NCBI RefSeq assembly: GCF_016907515.1
Contig: NZ_JAFBBY010000001.1
Location: forward strand, 3,348,001 to 3,412,000
Source: Nocardioides nitrophenolicus
GTDB taxonomy: Bacteria > Actinomycetota > Actinomycetes > Propionibacteriales > Nocardioidaceae
Reading direction: 5' to 3'
Length of the DNA: 64,000 bases
In this document: positions 1-8,799 of the stretch, in pieces
Position numbering within the stretch: the stretch's first letter is position 1
How the letters are laid out: the number at the start of each line of letters is the position of its first letter
Made by a program: the position numbers and the translations under genes
Notes under the pieces: generated by a model
Databases searched by the model: none
What the model was told of the DNA's origin: nothing
What the model saw: the letters and a program-made list of their open reading frames with translations, nothing else

Positions 1-750
1 GTTCTGCGCGGTCGTGGTCGCGTCGGCCGCGGTCATGGCGCCACGGCCGGTGAGGTCGGTCGGCTCCTCGTTGGGCCGGACCGGCGAGGTCGACGGGTAC
101 CACGCCGAGTCCCGCCGACCGGTGGCCGCGTTGATGAACCGGACGAACACGACGTCGACCTGCTGGTCACCGGCGGCGCCGAGGACCCCGGAGCCGGGGG
201 TGACCAGCCACGAAGGCGCGGCCTCGGAGGGCTCGATGATGATGAGCTGCCGGCGAGCGTTGACGTGCCAGGTCTTCCCGGTCTTCTGCGCCCAGGCGTC
301 GAGCACGGAGCGGAGCTTGACCAGCCCGCCGGTGGTCTCGCCCATCGGGGTGTTGCCGAAGTCCCCGACCCGGGTCCACGACAGGGCACCGCGGGCGATC
401 GCGGCGTCGATGACCTCGTTCGGCTTCGTCGAGGCGTTGCCCGCGGCGTCGAGCGCGATCGCGTCGTCGGCCTCGCGGGAGGCGCCGATGACGGTCATCG
501 ACCCGTCGTCCCAGTTCGGCTCGGACATTGAGCCGGCGAACAGGCAGGTCGGCCCGTACATCAGGTCCGTCAGGGCCCGCTTGGTGAGCGCGGGGTGGCG
601 CCAGTGAGCGTCGGCCGCGATCCGGAATGACAGCTCCCAGTCGCCGTTGGGCCGGCTGGAGTGCTTGAGGGAGTCCCAGTGCGGGACGATCGCGGACAGG
701 CGGTAGCCCCCGATCCGGAGCTCCGGTCGGGTCGCGGTCGTGCGCATCAT
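1..750 (-). CDS. Phage distal tail protein, partial (runs off left edge)
   Basis: About 250 codons are visible from an ATG at 750 (a second ATG follows directly at 747) to the window edge, with no stop. The reading starts MMRTTATRPELRIGGYRLSA and continues as balanced protein sequence, unlike the Arg/Pro-rich alternative frames. It follows the tape measure and another tail protein, which is where siphophages place tail-tip and receptor-binding genes. I do not recognise a specific domain, so the tail role rests on position. The 3' part lies outside the window. It is separated from the upstream tail gene only by a 15-codon frame that overlaps both. Confidence 0.6.
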   Translation of the reverse strand, partial: MMRTTATRPELRIGGYRLSAIVPHWDSLKHSSRPNGDWELSFRIAADAHWRHPALTKRALTDLMYGPTCLFAGSMSEPNWDDGSMTVIGASREADDAIALDAAGNASTKPNEVIDAAIARGALSWTRVGDFGNTPMGETTGGLVKLRSVLDAWAQKTGKTWHVNARRQLIIIEPSEAAPSWLVTPGSGVLGAAGDQQVDVVFVRFINAATGRRDSAWYPSTSPVRPNEEPTDLTGRGAMTAADATTTAQN

Positions 751-794
751 CCGCCGACCACCACACCCATCAGCCGGGCCATCGGGCGGCTCAT
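747..794 (-). other. 15-codon open frame coupling two tail genes
   Basis: ATG at 794 opens a frame reading MSRPMARLMGVVVGG and ends in TGA at 749-747. Its start overlaps the stop of the upstream tail gene as ATGA, and its stop overlaps the next ATG in the same way. It may be a real micropeptide or only a translational-coupling bridge. No homology can be claimed at this length. Confidence 0.25.
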
Positions 795-2608
795 CAGGCG
801 GCCTCGGTGAGGACGTGGGAGTGGTAGCGCGGGTAGAACTCCAGCACCGACTGGGAGACCAGCGAGGTGGTGCAGATCGTGAAGACCTGCATCAGCCCGG
901 GCTCGGTGATGTGCTGGCCACAGGCCCCGAACCCGGGGACGGCGGCGGCCTTCCAGTCGATGCACACCGGGTTGGTGCCCAGCGCGCCGGTGCCGCCGTA
1001 GATGGTGGGCCGGTCCGAGCCGATCTCGGGGGAGCGGATCTCGATCCAGGTCAGGGAGTCGGTGTCCGGGATCCAGGTCAGCACGCCGTCGGTCTGCGAG
1101 CACAGCCAGCCCTCGTCGAACGTCATGTTCGCGGTCCCGGTCAGGGTGAGCTCGACCATCTGGTCGCCCTCGGCCGCCACCGGCGGGAGGAGCATGGCCG
1201 CGAGGTTGAGCACCTTCTGGCCGCCGGTCACGCCGAGCGCGATCGACCCGGACTGGGTGATCGAGGACCCGACGGTCGCCGCGCCGGTCGAAGACACGAT
1301 CCGGGTGGCCCAGTTCAGGGTGCCGGCGGTGGTGACGTTCATCTTCGCGAGCAGCGAGTAGGTGCCCTCGGTCAGCAGGTTCGCCGGGATCAGGAACTTC
1401 ATGGTCGTGGCCATGGTGTTCCGGCCGCCCGAGACCATCGTGGCGTCGGCGGTAACTGCCGAGGACGCCGCGAGCCACTTGCGCAGCGGCGGCTGCCACA
1501 GCGGGTTCTGCGAGGTGTAGACCAGGATGTCGGCGCCCAGCGGGCCCGGGGTGGCGTCGTAGAGCCGGATCTCGGCCTGGGTGGGCGCCGAGCCGATGAT
1601 GTTCGCGGTGCGCCGCTGCTGGCGCAGCGTGCTGTTGGCCTTGTCGCCGATCGTGTCGGTGCGGGCGACGTGGGTGATCGACAGCCCCACGTTCTCCGAC
1701 CACGGCGGACCCCAAGGAACCTTCACCGCCAGTTTCTCGACGGTCGCGAACCCCGGCTGGAAGTAGTAGTCCACCCACAGCCCGCCAAACGCGGAGGGCT
1801 CCGATGCGATCGGGAACAGCTCTGCGGTCATGGCGCCACCGGCGCCGGTGAAGATGGCCCGCGGGGTGGTTGGAGTCCCAGAGTAGGCAGTGATCGCAGT
1901 GACGCGAATGTAAGGCGTGGCGCCCATCGCGACAGTGCCGGTGCGCCTCAGCTCGTAGGCGTAGTCGTTCGAGGCGCCCGAGCCAGTCGAGTAGAGCCAT
2001 CCGGGGCCTTGCCCGACGTCGGAGGTTCCGCCCTCGCCGTCGGTCCACCCGACCTTCGAGTCGCAGGTGTCGATGACGACGATCGTCGCGGCGCCGCCCG
2101 GGTCCGGAGGGACCGGGATCGCAGGCACCACCACCGTCGTCTCCGGTCGCACCCACGGCCAGCACGACAACGACAGCGTGTAGTACCGGTACTCCCGCAT
2201 CACCTCCTCGCGGTCCCAGCCCTCGCCGGTGTCGCGGGCCAGGTCGGCCGCCTCGACGTCGAACACCGTGGTCGCCGAGTCCGTCGCCGGCGGGACGTAG
2301 ACCAGCGGAGCCGGGCGCGGCTTGACCCGCGTCGCGAGCTGTAGCGCCTTCTCCGCAGCGGCGAGCGCCGGGCCAGCGATCGCCTCCGGCGCCGACACCC
2401 GAAGGCTGAACTCCGGCTCCCGGTTGTCCGTGCCCTGCAGCACCGACAGCGACCCGTCCACGAACAGGCTCTTGACGAACTCCCGCAGCGCCTTCGGGTT
2501 GCCCAGGCTGGTCCCGTCGACCATGGTCTCGATCAGCCAGCCCTCGTCGGTCGGCTCCCCGCTCGTCAGGTCGATGTCGCCGAGCCGGAGTGCCAGATCC
2601 TGGGTCAT
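794..2608 (-). CDS. Phage minor (distal) tail protein
   Basis: The protein is about 604 residues, beginning MTQDLALRLGDIDLTSGE. It lies directly downstream of the tape measure, where actinobacterial siphophages encode the distal tail protein that starts the baseplate. The middle and C-terminal parts are rich in Gly, Thr, Ser and beta-prone sequence, as in tail proteins with carbohydrate-binding or jelly-roll folds. The ATG at 2608 overlaps the tape-measure stop by one base (TGATG). A GTG at 2611 is an in-frame alternative. The family call is by position and general character, not by a diagnostic motif. Confidence 0.7.
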   Translation of the reverse strand: MTQDLALRLGDIDLTSGEPTDEGWLIETMVDGTSLGNPKALREFVKSLFVDGSLSVLQGTDNREPEFSLRVSAPEAIAGPALAAAEKALQLATRVKPRPAPLVYVPPATDSATTVFDVEAADLARDTGEGWDREEVMREYRYYTLSLSCWPWVRPETTVVVPAIPVPPDPGGAATIVVIDTCDSKVGWTDGEGGTSDVGQGPGWLYSTGSGASNDYAYELRRTGTVAMGATPYIRVTAITAYSGTPTTPRAIFTGAGGAMTAELFPIASEPSAFGGLWVDYYFQPGFATVEKLAVKVPWGPPWSENVGLSITHVARTDTIGDKANSTLRQQRRTANIIGSAPTQAEIRLYDATPGPLGADILVYTSQNPLWQPPLRKWLAASSAVTADATMVSGGRNTMATTMKFLIPANLLTEGTYSLLAKMNVTTAGTLNWATRIVSSTGAATVGSSITQSGSIALGVTGGQKVLNLAAMLLPPVAAEGDQMVELTLTGTANMTFDEGWLCSQTDGVLTWIPDTDSLTWIEIRSPEIGSDRPTIYGGTGALGTNPVCIDWKAAAVPGFGACGQHITEPGLMQVFTICTTSLVSQSVLEFYPRYHSHVLTEAA

Positions 2609-5600
2609 CACTTCCCGCCCTTCTTGATGTTCCGAGCGCCCTTGCCTGTGGACTTCTTCAGCGCGCTTCCGGTCGCCTTGCCGGCCGAGGGGCCGACGTC
2701 CTGGGTCACGCCCTGGAGCCGCTTGATCTCGGCCACGACCTGATCGAGCTTCGCCGTCGTGGCGGCCTGGGCGGCCACCAACGTGGCCGTCTGTGCAGCC
2801 ATCGCGACGTTCTGCGCGTTGGTCACCGCCGTCTGGCGGGCCTGGAACGACGCCTCGTACTGGGCGATGACCTCGGGTGTCGCGGTGGCTGCGATGTTGG
2901 CGATGGTCGCGGCGTCGGCCTGCGAGAGCAGGGCGTTCAGGGCGCCCGGGTCATCGAGCCCCAGGGCCTGGAGGCGACCGACGTTGCCGGTGAACGCGTT
3001 GGCTGCGGCGGTGTCGCCATTCAGGATCCCGATCGCATCGGCGAGTGACCCGCCGGCCGACCAGGGGTCGGTGTTGCCGAACAGCGCCGTGGTGAATCTG
3101 CTGCCGATCGTGTCGCCGAGCTCCGTGATGAGCGACTGACGAGCGTCGTTCTCGGACTGGAGGGTGTCCCGGGACTTCTCGAGCTCCTTGATCCAGTCCG
3201 TCAGCGCGATGTAAGCGCCATTGGCGGCCATGTGCAGGCCCAGGATCGAGTCGCCGCGCTGGGGGCCAGTCGGCACGAGCGAGGAGCCGAGGTTCTTCGA
3301 CTGCTTGCCCGTCGTGCCGCCGTTCGCGAGTCCGAGGATGCGGTCGTTGAGCAGGCCGCGGTTGATGAGATCGAGGGCCTTGGGGCTGTTGTCGACCTGT
3401 CCGTGCCGATTGGAGGTGACACGCTCCCCGTCAGCCAGGAGGTACAGATGGCGGTCGGCATAGGGGAGACCCGTCTTGGGAACGGTGGTGCCATCTGCGC
3501 CGACGCCGGGGACCTGCATGCCGGGGATCTGGGGCACCTTGGGCGTCTTCTTTGCCCCCGCGCCTGCGGGGCCGTCGAAGAAGTTGCGGAACGTCGTGGA
3601 GACGGTGATCTTCTTGTCATGGATGTCGGCGAGCTGCGCCTTGAACGACTGGAGCGCGGCCTTGGCCGCAGCGGTGTCGACGTTGATCTTCGGGTCGACC
3701 TTGACCTTGGCCAGGTCGCGTAGACCACGCAGAACCTCGCGAGCGCGACGGTCGAGACCGCCAGCCTTCTCGGCCGCCTCCTTGAAGTCCTGAATGGCGC
3801 CCTGCAGGTAGCGCTTTCGGTCAGCCCCTTCGAGGGTCTCGGCGTACTGAGCAGCCCGCTCCGCGATCAGGTTGAGGTTCTCGCGGTTCTCGCGGCCCGC
3901 CTCAGTGTTCGCGTCGAGCGTCTGCCCATTGCGCTTGACCGACTCGGTCAGGCTGTCGAGAGATGCCTGGTAGGCGTCGAACGCGCCCTGCTTGGTTAGT
4001 ACCTCGCTCAGGCTGGTGAACCGCGCCTGGAGGTCGGCCGCAGCAGCCTCGGTCTCGGTGACGCTGGTGGTCAGGGCATCGAACGCGCCGCGGGCGGCCA
4101 TTGCGGCGAATCCCATGTCCTCGACGTTCTTGACGTCGGGGCCGGTGAAGATCCGCTTGACGATGTCGCTGCCAACGAACTTGTCCGCGTCCCAGGAGGT
4201 CAACGCCTTGATGGCGTTCAGGGGCGAGGAGTTGCCGAAGTTGACATCGAAGGTGTTGTCCTGGGCCTTCTCGCCTTGTGAGCTGACGAACTCGTTGCCG
4301 AGGTAGCCGGCCAGAGCGACGCCGCCGGGGCCGCCGAGCAGGGCGCCCTTGCCCTTGGCTGCCGCGCCAGCGCCGCCCATGCCGAGTGCCGCCTGGGCGG
4401 CCTTGAGGCGCAGGGTCGCGGCGGTGGCCACGTTCGTTGCCAGCGACAGCGCTGACATGGCGGCGACCGCGGTCATGATCGGTGTGCCGAGCGGCGAGTC
4501 TGCGATGTCGGCGATGAGGTTGGCGAACGAGGTCAGCGCATCGAGGACGGGGCCGCCCAGAGGGGCGGCGGCCTCCGCGATCTGAAGCACCGCGTTGGCG
4601 ATTGCCACCACGGCGTCGGCGACCTTGGGTCCGTTGGTCTGCACGTAGTCGACGAACTCGGCGAACCCTTCGGTCTGCGAGAGGCCCTCGGCCCAGTCGG
4701 CGAATCCGCGGGAGGCGTCGAGGAGCCAGGACGAGAACGAGGAGTTCAGCGGGCCGAAGGCCATCCAGAGCTCGGCGAGTCCCTTGGCGACGTTGCCGAG
4801 CGTGTGCCCCAGGTCGTTGAGTGCCTTCGGGGCCTCCATCGCGACGAAGTGCCGGAAGTCGGCCCATTCGGGGCCAGCGAATGCCGCAGCGCCCTCTGCG
4901 ACGAGATTCCCGCCGACGGTGCCGATCTCGTTGAACAACGTCGCGACCTCGGGAGCGATGTCCTCCAGTTCGGTCAGCGACTCGGTGAGTCCGGGGAACC
5001 AGCCGGCGGCGGCGGCGTCGCGGATGTCGGTCAGCGCGGGCCGGATCTCCTGGAACCGGGTGACGAACGCCTGCGCCTCGGGCCCGAGGCGGGACATCGC
5101 CTCGCGGGCCTTCTCCAGGTTTGCGGTGGTGGGCTCCAGGGCGGCCTCGTTGACGGCCTTGAGCGCGTCCCCGACCCCCTGGGCGGCGACCACGAGCGAG
5201 AGGGCGCCGGTGGCGGCGAACCCGAGCTGGGAGGCCAGGCCGGCGACACCGGCGACACCGACGGTGGCGATCGGCGCGAGGGTGGGGCCGAGGACCGCGA
5301 AGCCGCGCAGCAGGATCCCCAGGCGCCCGGAGTACTGGTCGATCGCCCGGCCGCCTCGCACAGCGGAGTCGCTGAGCCGGTCGATGCCCTGCTCGGCGTC
5401 GATGGCGGCCTTGGCCTGCTCGCGCAGCCCCTTGCGGAAGCGGTTGGTGCGCTCCTCGGCGACCGCGGTCTCGAGGCTGTACTCCTTGGTCGACTTCGTG
5501 GTCCGGTCGACCGACTTGCCGAGGGCGTCGGTGTCGCGGGCGGTGTCGACCGACGTCCCGTCGAGGTGGTCCAGCTCCTTGGCCAGCATCGCCGTGGCGG

Positions 5601-5676
5601 CGGCGTTCTTCGCCATCTTCGTGCTGAACCCGGCGTCGTTGAGCTCGAGCCGCACCGACTCGTGACGGACTGCCAC
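2608..5676 (-). CDS. Phage tail tape measure protein
   Basis: This is the longest phage gene (1,022 residues). The GTG start at 5676 is preceded by a GAGAGG-type ribosome site. The N-terminal 140 residues are charged and helical. A hydrophobic Gly/Ala/Val stretch near residues 125-170 is typical of tape-measure membrane segments. Long Ala-rich helical regions follow, and the C-terminus is Lys-rich. Tape measures span the tail tube and set its length at roughly 0.15 nm per residue, which would predict a tail near 150 nm. The position just after the frameshifted chaperones is diagnostic. Confidence 0.92.
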   Translation of the reverse strand: MAVRHESVRLELNDAGFSTKMAKNAAATAMLAKELDHLDGTSVDTARDTDALGKSVDRTTKSTKEYSLETAVAEERTNRFRKGLREQAKAAIDAEQGIDRLSDSAVRGGRAIDQYSGRLGILLRGFAVLGPTLAPIATVGVAGVAGLASQLGFAATGALSLVVAAQGVGDALKAVNEAALEPTTANLEKAREAMSRLGPEAQAFVTRFQEIRPALTDIRDAAAAGWFPGLTESLTELEDIAPEVATLFNEIGTVGGNLVAEGAAAFAGPEWADFRHFVAMEAPKALNDLGHTLGNVAKGLAELWMAFGPLNSSFSSWLLDASRGFADWAEGLSQTEGFAEFVDYVQTNGPKVADAVVAIANAVLQIAEAAAPLGGPVLDALTSFANLIADIADSPLGTPIMTAVAAMSALSLATNVATAATLRLKAAQAALGMGGAGAAAKGKGALLGGPGGVALAGYLGNEFVSSQGEKAQDNTFDVNFGNSSPLNAIKALTSWDADKFVGSDIVKRIFTGPDVKNVEDMGFAAMAARGAFDALTTSVTETEAAAADLQARFTSLSEVLTKQGAFDAYQASLDSLTESVKRNGQTLDANTEAGRENRENLNLIAERAAQYAETLEGADRKRYLQGAIQDFKEAAEKAGGLDRRAREVLRGLRDLAKVKVDPKINVDTAAAKAALQSFKAQLADIHDKKITVSTTFRNFFDGPAGAGAKKTPKVPQIPGMQVPGVGADGTTVPKTGLPYADRHLYLLADGERVTSNRHGQVDNSPKALDLINRGLLNDRILGLANGGTTGKQSKNLGSSLVPTGPQRGDSILGLHMAANGAYIALTDWIKELEKSRDTLQSENDARQSLITELGDTIGSRFTTALFGNTDPWSAGGSLADAIGILNGDTAAANAFTGNVGRLQALGLDDPGALNALLSQADAATIANIAATATPEVIAQYEASFQARQTAVTNAQNVAMAAQTATLVAAQAATTAKLDQVVAEIKRLQGVTQDVGPSAGKATGSALKKSTGKGARNIKKGGK

Positions 5677-5723
5677 CGGACCACCGCCTCTCGCGCGTCA
5701 GGACCGGCGTTCAGGTGCCGGCG

Positions 5724-6754
5724 TCAGGAACTGGTGTCGGACGGCTGGGCGCTCTTGGCGCGCAGGGTGAAGTGGCGGCCGTCTTCGGGACGGGCCGCGT
5801 CGGCGGGTGGCTTCTTGTCGCCGTACAGCTCGCGCATGACCTGCTCGTCGCTCTCGGCGATGACGCGGAGGTTGCGGGCGATCGCCCGGCACGAGGGGCA
5901 GATCCGCGAGCCCATGTCCAGGTCCGGGTCGGTGTCGGCGATGGACTGGTGCATGCCGCACTCGCACATCCCGGCGTCGTACTCGACCAGGGCGAGCATC
6001 TTGGCCCGCTCGACGTCGTCCCACTCGGGCTCGCGGGTGATGATCGTGTACCCGGTCGGGTTGCCGTCGGGGTCGTAGTGGTCGTGGCGCTCGGTGGGCG
6101 TCCAGCCGAGCAGGCGCTTGTCGCTGATGTTCAGCGACCGCGCGAGGTTCAGGCGGTCGCGGAATCCTCGGTCGTAGATGATCCGCTCGACGAGAAAGGG
6201 ACGCGGTTCACGCCCTGCTCGAACATCTCGACGACCTTGGTCGTCAGGGCTCGGCGGTCGGCGTAGGTGACCTTCTCGGCGAGCTTGGCGTCCCACGCGC
6301 CCTCGGGGACCTCGGCGCCGTCCCAGTGCGAGACGTACTTGCCGAGGTCGTCGAACAGGTCGACGGAGTTGCACCAGCCGTGGGTGACGTTGATGTCCCC
6401 GGCGGACTCCTTGCGGGGCGGGTGCTCGTCCTTCCAGCGGTGCCACTCGCCCGACGAGGTGCCGGTGAGGCCGATCTTGACCTGGAAGGCGGCCAGCCGT
6501 GCCAGGGCGTCCTCGCTCTGCTTGCCGATGGCGGCGATGTCGGGGGCGGTCTCGCCGGCCTTGCGCGGCGGCCCGGTGCGCTCGCCGGACGCGTTGGTGC
6601 GCCGGGACGCGGCGACCGCGTCCTGGAGCCGCTCGTCGAGCTCGGCGATCTCGTCGAGGATGTGCTGGCCCTCGATGAGGGTGACCGTCAGGCTCGCCTT
6701 GGGCAGCGGTGCCGGGGCGCTGTCGGCGAGCAGGTCGGACAGGGACTTGGACAT
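5724..6754 (-). CDS. Tail assembly chaperone, GT-type frameshift fusion
   Basis: The product reads the upstream chaperone frame from ATG 6754 to the slippery heptamer at 6200-6194, slips back one base, then continues in the -1 frame to TGA at 5724, giving about 343 residues. The downstream part begins PFLVERIIYDRGFRDRLN and contains a Cys/His cluster (CECGMH ... CPSC) suggesting a zinc site. The downstream frame has no convincing start of its own, while its sequence is clearly protein-like. Long-tailed phages make such G and GT proteins to load tape-measure helices before tail-tube polymerisation. The frameshift is inferred from sequence. Confidence 0.85.
6149..6754 (-). CDS. Tail assembly chaperone, G-type short product
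   Basis: The 201-residue protein starts MSKSLSDLLADSAPAPLPKA at an ATG with AAGGAG seven bases upstream. It is helical and charged (for example LIEGQHILDEIAELDERLQ). It terminates soon after the slippery site with a Ser/Thr-rich tail, the unshifted outcome. It lies between the major tail gene and the tape measure, the fixed place for these chaperones. A strong hairpin just upstream probably lowers its expression relative to the major tail protein. Confidence 0.88.
   Translation of the reverse strand: MSKSLSDLLADSAPAPLPKASLTVTLIEGQHILDEIAELDERLQDAVAASRRTNASGERTGPPRKAGETAPDIAAIGKQSEDALARLAAFQVKIGLTGTSSGEWHRWKDEHPPRKESAGDINVTHGWCNSVDLFDDLGKYVSHWDGAEVPEGAWDAKLAEKVTYADRRALTTKVVEMFEQGVNRVPFSSSGSSTTEDSATA
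6194..6200 (-). other. Programmed -1 frameshift slippery site C CCT TTC
   Basis: On the minus strand the zero-frame codons are GTC CCT TTC TCG. The heptamer CCCTTTC fits X XXY YYZ exactly, so both tRNAs can re-pair in the -1 frame as CCC TTT. The -1 frame is open for another 158 codons while the zero frame stops after 16 codons. Confidence 0.85.
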
Positions 6755-6791
6755 GGAGATCTCCTTGCTGGGCCGAGTGAGCCGAGTGATC

Positions 6792-6828
6792 CCCTCGCGC
6801 CCGCGACTCGGCAGCGCGGGCGCGAGGG
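6792..6828 (-). terminator. Hairpin between major tail gene and chaperones
   Basis: The arms 6792-6805 and 6815-6828 form a perfect 14-bp GC-rich stem with a nine-base loop. It lies downstream of the major tail gene on the minus strand. There is no strong T-run, so partial termination or mRNA 3'-end protection is more likely than full stop. This would keep tail tube protein in excess over the chaperones. Confidence 0.7.
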
Positions 6829-6851
6829 TGCTCGAGATGGGGTCAGGCGGG

Positions 6852-7403
6852 TCAGGTGGTGAAGACGTGGTCGACCGCGACGGCCTCGCCGCCGGAGATG
6901 ACCAGCGAGCAGTTGAAGGCCACGTGGTCGAACTCGCCGTCGCCGGTCTGGCCCTTGCGGATCACGCCCGGCTCGGTGAGGTAGACGTCGCCGACCGCGC
7001 CCGTGGGGATCGGGGAGATGTCGCCGTCGATGGCGTCGAAGACCACGGCGGTGATCTTGTCCCCGGCGGCCTCGGCGGCCTTGAACATCTCGTAGACCTC
7101 GTTGCCGACCGCGCCCGGGGTGCCGAGCTTCTGCGGCAGGTAGGAGCCCTGCACGTCGACCGCGGGGTAGGTGACCAGGCCGTTCTCGGTCGGGACCGTC
7201 TTGGCGCCGAGCTTGCGGGGGCCCTGGCCGGTGGACTGGTCGGGGGTGACGTTGAACGGCGTGTAGAGGTGCAGGGACGCCTGGAGGCCGGCGTTGACCT
7301 CGGTCAGGGTCGGGATGCCGGTGGGCGCGGCGGGCGGGGTGTCGCAGAACACGACGACCTTGCGGCCGAGGCTCTTCTCGACCGGGGGCAGGGAGATGGG
7401 CAT
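6852..7403 (-). CDS. Phage major tail (tube) protein
   Basis: The 183-residue protein starts MPISLPPVEKSLGRKVVVFC. It has the length and alternating beta-strand pattern of siphophage tail-tube proteins. Position supports this strongly: the tail terminator and a small basic gene are upstream, and the frameshifted chaperones and tape measure are downstream. Its ATG lies two bases past the stop of the small upstream gene, so translation is probably coupled. The following hairpin fits a highly expressed structural gene. Confidence 0.85.
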   Translation of the reverse strand: MPISLPPVEKSLGRKVVVFCDTPPAAPTGIPTLTEVNAGLQASLHLYTPFNVTPDQSTGQGPRKLGAKTVPTENGLVTYPAVDVQGSYLPQKLGTPGAVGNEVYEMFKAAEAAGDKITAVVFDAIDGDISPIPTGAVGDVYLTEPGVIRKGQTGDGEFDHVAFNCSLVISGGEAVAVDHVFTT

Positions 7404-7404
7404 G

Positions 7405-7581
7405 TCAGGACTCCTTGTCGGCGTTCGTGATGGCGGCCGGCGCGGCGGCCTTCTTCGCCGCGGGCTTCCTGCTCGCGGTCGTCTTCTTGGTGGCCGCCTT
7501 CTTCGCGGCCGGCTTCGCCGCGGGCTTCGGGCGCTTGGCGTCCTGCTCGCGCAGAGCGGCGGCGAGGTAGGGGTTGGGCAT
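7405..7581 (-). CDS. Small Lys/Ala-rich histone H1-like phage protein
   Basis: The 58-residue protein starts MPNPYLAAALREQDAKRPK, and nearly all of the rest is made of PAAKKAA-type repeats before an acidic end (NADKES). The ribosome site TAGGAGGA is very strong, so it is likely well expressed. Such basic tails resemble histone H1 C-termini and bind nucleic acid or acidic surfaces. It sits between the tail terminator and the major tail gene. Its function is unknown; it could be a virion or tail-assembly accessory. Confidence 0.75.
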   Translation of the reverse strand: MPNPYLAAALREQDAKRPKPAAKPAAKKAATKKTTASRKPAAKKAAAPAAITNADKES

Positions 7582-7589
7582 GGCTCCTC

Positions 7590-7976
7590 CTAGAGCGCGA
7601 AGTTGTAGACGTTGACGCCCGAGAACCAGCTGTCATCCGGCGCGACGGCTCGGGCGCTGTCGAACCGGATCGGGGTCGAGGTGACGCCGCCGACGGCGAT
7701 GACGGCCGACTCCAACGCGGCGCCGGCGGCGGCCAGCGAGTTGCGGGCGTTCGCAACCGACACCTGGGAGACCGCCATCAGGTACAGCGACCAGCCGGAC
7801 GTGACGTAGCGCCCCGAGCGCGCGGTGCCGCCGGCGCGGCGGACCACGGTCACTATGACGTGCTCGGCGGGCCGCGGGGAGGGGACCTCGTCGGGAGCGA
7901 ACGCCTCGGCGGGCTCGGAGAGGGCGGTGTTGACCAGGTCGAGGACGACCGTGGCGACCTGCTGCTCGGTCGGCAT
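7590..7976 (-). CDS. Phage tail terminator / tail completion protein
   Basis: The 128-residue protein begins MPTEQQVATVVLDLVNTALS. It has the size, charge and place (between a gp10-like connector and the major tail gene) of tail-terminator proteins that cap the tube and join it to the head. It ends FSGVNVYNFAL, a C-terminus rich in aromatics typical of this module. It overlaps the upstream connector gene by one base. Confidence 0.65.
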   Translation of the reverse strand: MPTEQQVATVVLDLVNTALSEPAEAFAPDEVPSPRPAEHVIVTVVRRAGGTARSGRYVTSGWSLYLMAVSQVSVANARNSLAAAGAALESAVIAVGGVTSTPIRFDSARAVAPDDSWFSGVNVYNFAL

Positions 7977-8377
7977 CAGAAACCTGCCTGCTGCCAGATC
8001 AGCCGCATCTCGTCGGACACGTCCATCGGGAACTCGGTCCGCTCGATGTCGACCGAGCGGTCGAGGTTGCGGTGCGGGCTGGCCTGGTTGACCGACCCAA
8101 ACTCGTAGCCGCTGGCCTTCGACCCCTCGGGCAGAGCGGCGTCGGGACCGTACTCGTAGACCAACGGCGCGATCTGCTCGACGGTGAACGACGGGGCGTA
8201 GTCGGCGTCCACGTCGGAGAACATGGTGTGTTGCTCGGAAGCGAACGCCTTGGCGTTGCGGTTGCCCCGCTGGGCCGCGTCGCGGACCACGCCAGCCATG
8301 CGCCGCGGAGTCGACGTCGCGATCCCCTTCAGGTCGTCAGCGAGGTCACCGATGCTGTGCTCGACGTGGACGCGCAT
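7976..8377 (-). CDS. HK97 gp10-like head-tail connector or tail component
   Basis: The 133-residue protein starts MRVHVEHSIGDLADDLKGIA and has the typical early stretch in which RVVRDAA-like helices precede an Asn/Lys-rich segment (RGNRNAKAFA). In phages with HK97-like order, a protein of this size and pattern lies before the tail terminator and is called gp10-like. The tail end NVSDEMRLIWQQAGF-like helix is amphipathic. Call by order and pattern. Confidence 0.65.
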   Translation of the reverse strand: MRVHVEHSIGDLADDLKGIATSTPRRMAGVVRDAAQRGNRNAKAFASEQHTMFSDVDADYAPSFTVEQIAPLVYEYGPDAALPEGSKASGYEFGSVNQASPHRNLDRSVDIERTEFPMDVSDEMRLIWQQAGF

Positions 8378-8379
8378 GC

Positions 8380-8799
8380 TCAGACCTCCACGACCGTGAG
8401 GCGACGCATGGTCGCGTGGGACTTCGCGGGGACGGCGACGACGAGGTAGCGGCGCCCGAGGAGCGCGAGGTCGTCGAGGGGGCCGACCGCGAGGACGACG
8501 TACTCCCAGCCGGTGCCGCGCTGCTCGCCAGCGACCGGGACTTTCGCGGTCAACGGGATCTGCAGGCCGCCCTTGATGACGGGGCGCTCGACGTCGCCGA
8601 TCTTGATGTAGCGGGTGGTGGTGTCGCCGCCGGAGGTGGCCTGCACGCGGCCGAAGGTCAAGCCCTCAGAGGCGAACTTCGGGACGGTGTAGCCGCCCGG
8701 GTTGGTCGTCTTGCCGTCGGGGGAGTAGGCGGCCAGCGTGAGAGTCATCAGGGACTGGGCGCGGGCCTGCATCGCGCCGAGGCGGGCGGTGGCGCGCAT
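8380..8799 (-). CDS. Head-tail connector, DUF6093-like
   Basis: The 139-residue protein begins MRATARLGAMQARAQSLMT. The ATG at 8799 overlaps the preceding stop as ATGA, which fixes the start; a longer open frame upstream is only the antisense-like shadow of the gp6-like gene. The pattern (short N-terminal helix, then a beta-rich domain around GKTTNPGGYTVPKF and a C-terminal LLGRRYLVVAV segment) matches small stopper/connector proteins of actinophages often labelled DUF6093. The domain name is from memory of the family and was not searched. Confidence 0.65.
   Translation of the reverse strand: MRATARLGAMQARAQSLMTLTLAAYSPDGKTTNPGGYTVPKFASEGLTFGRVQATSGGDTTTRYIKIGDVERPVIKGGLQIPLTAKVPVAGEQRGTGWEYVVLAVGPLDDLALLGRRYLVVAVPAKSHATMRRLTVVEV

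Noticed and set aside
5724-6446. A stand-alone 240-residue gene in the -1 frame of the tail chaperones
   Set aside because: Its first 90 codons have shadow composition. Only the part after the slippery site is protein-like, so frameshift expression explains it better.
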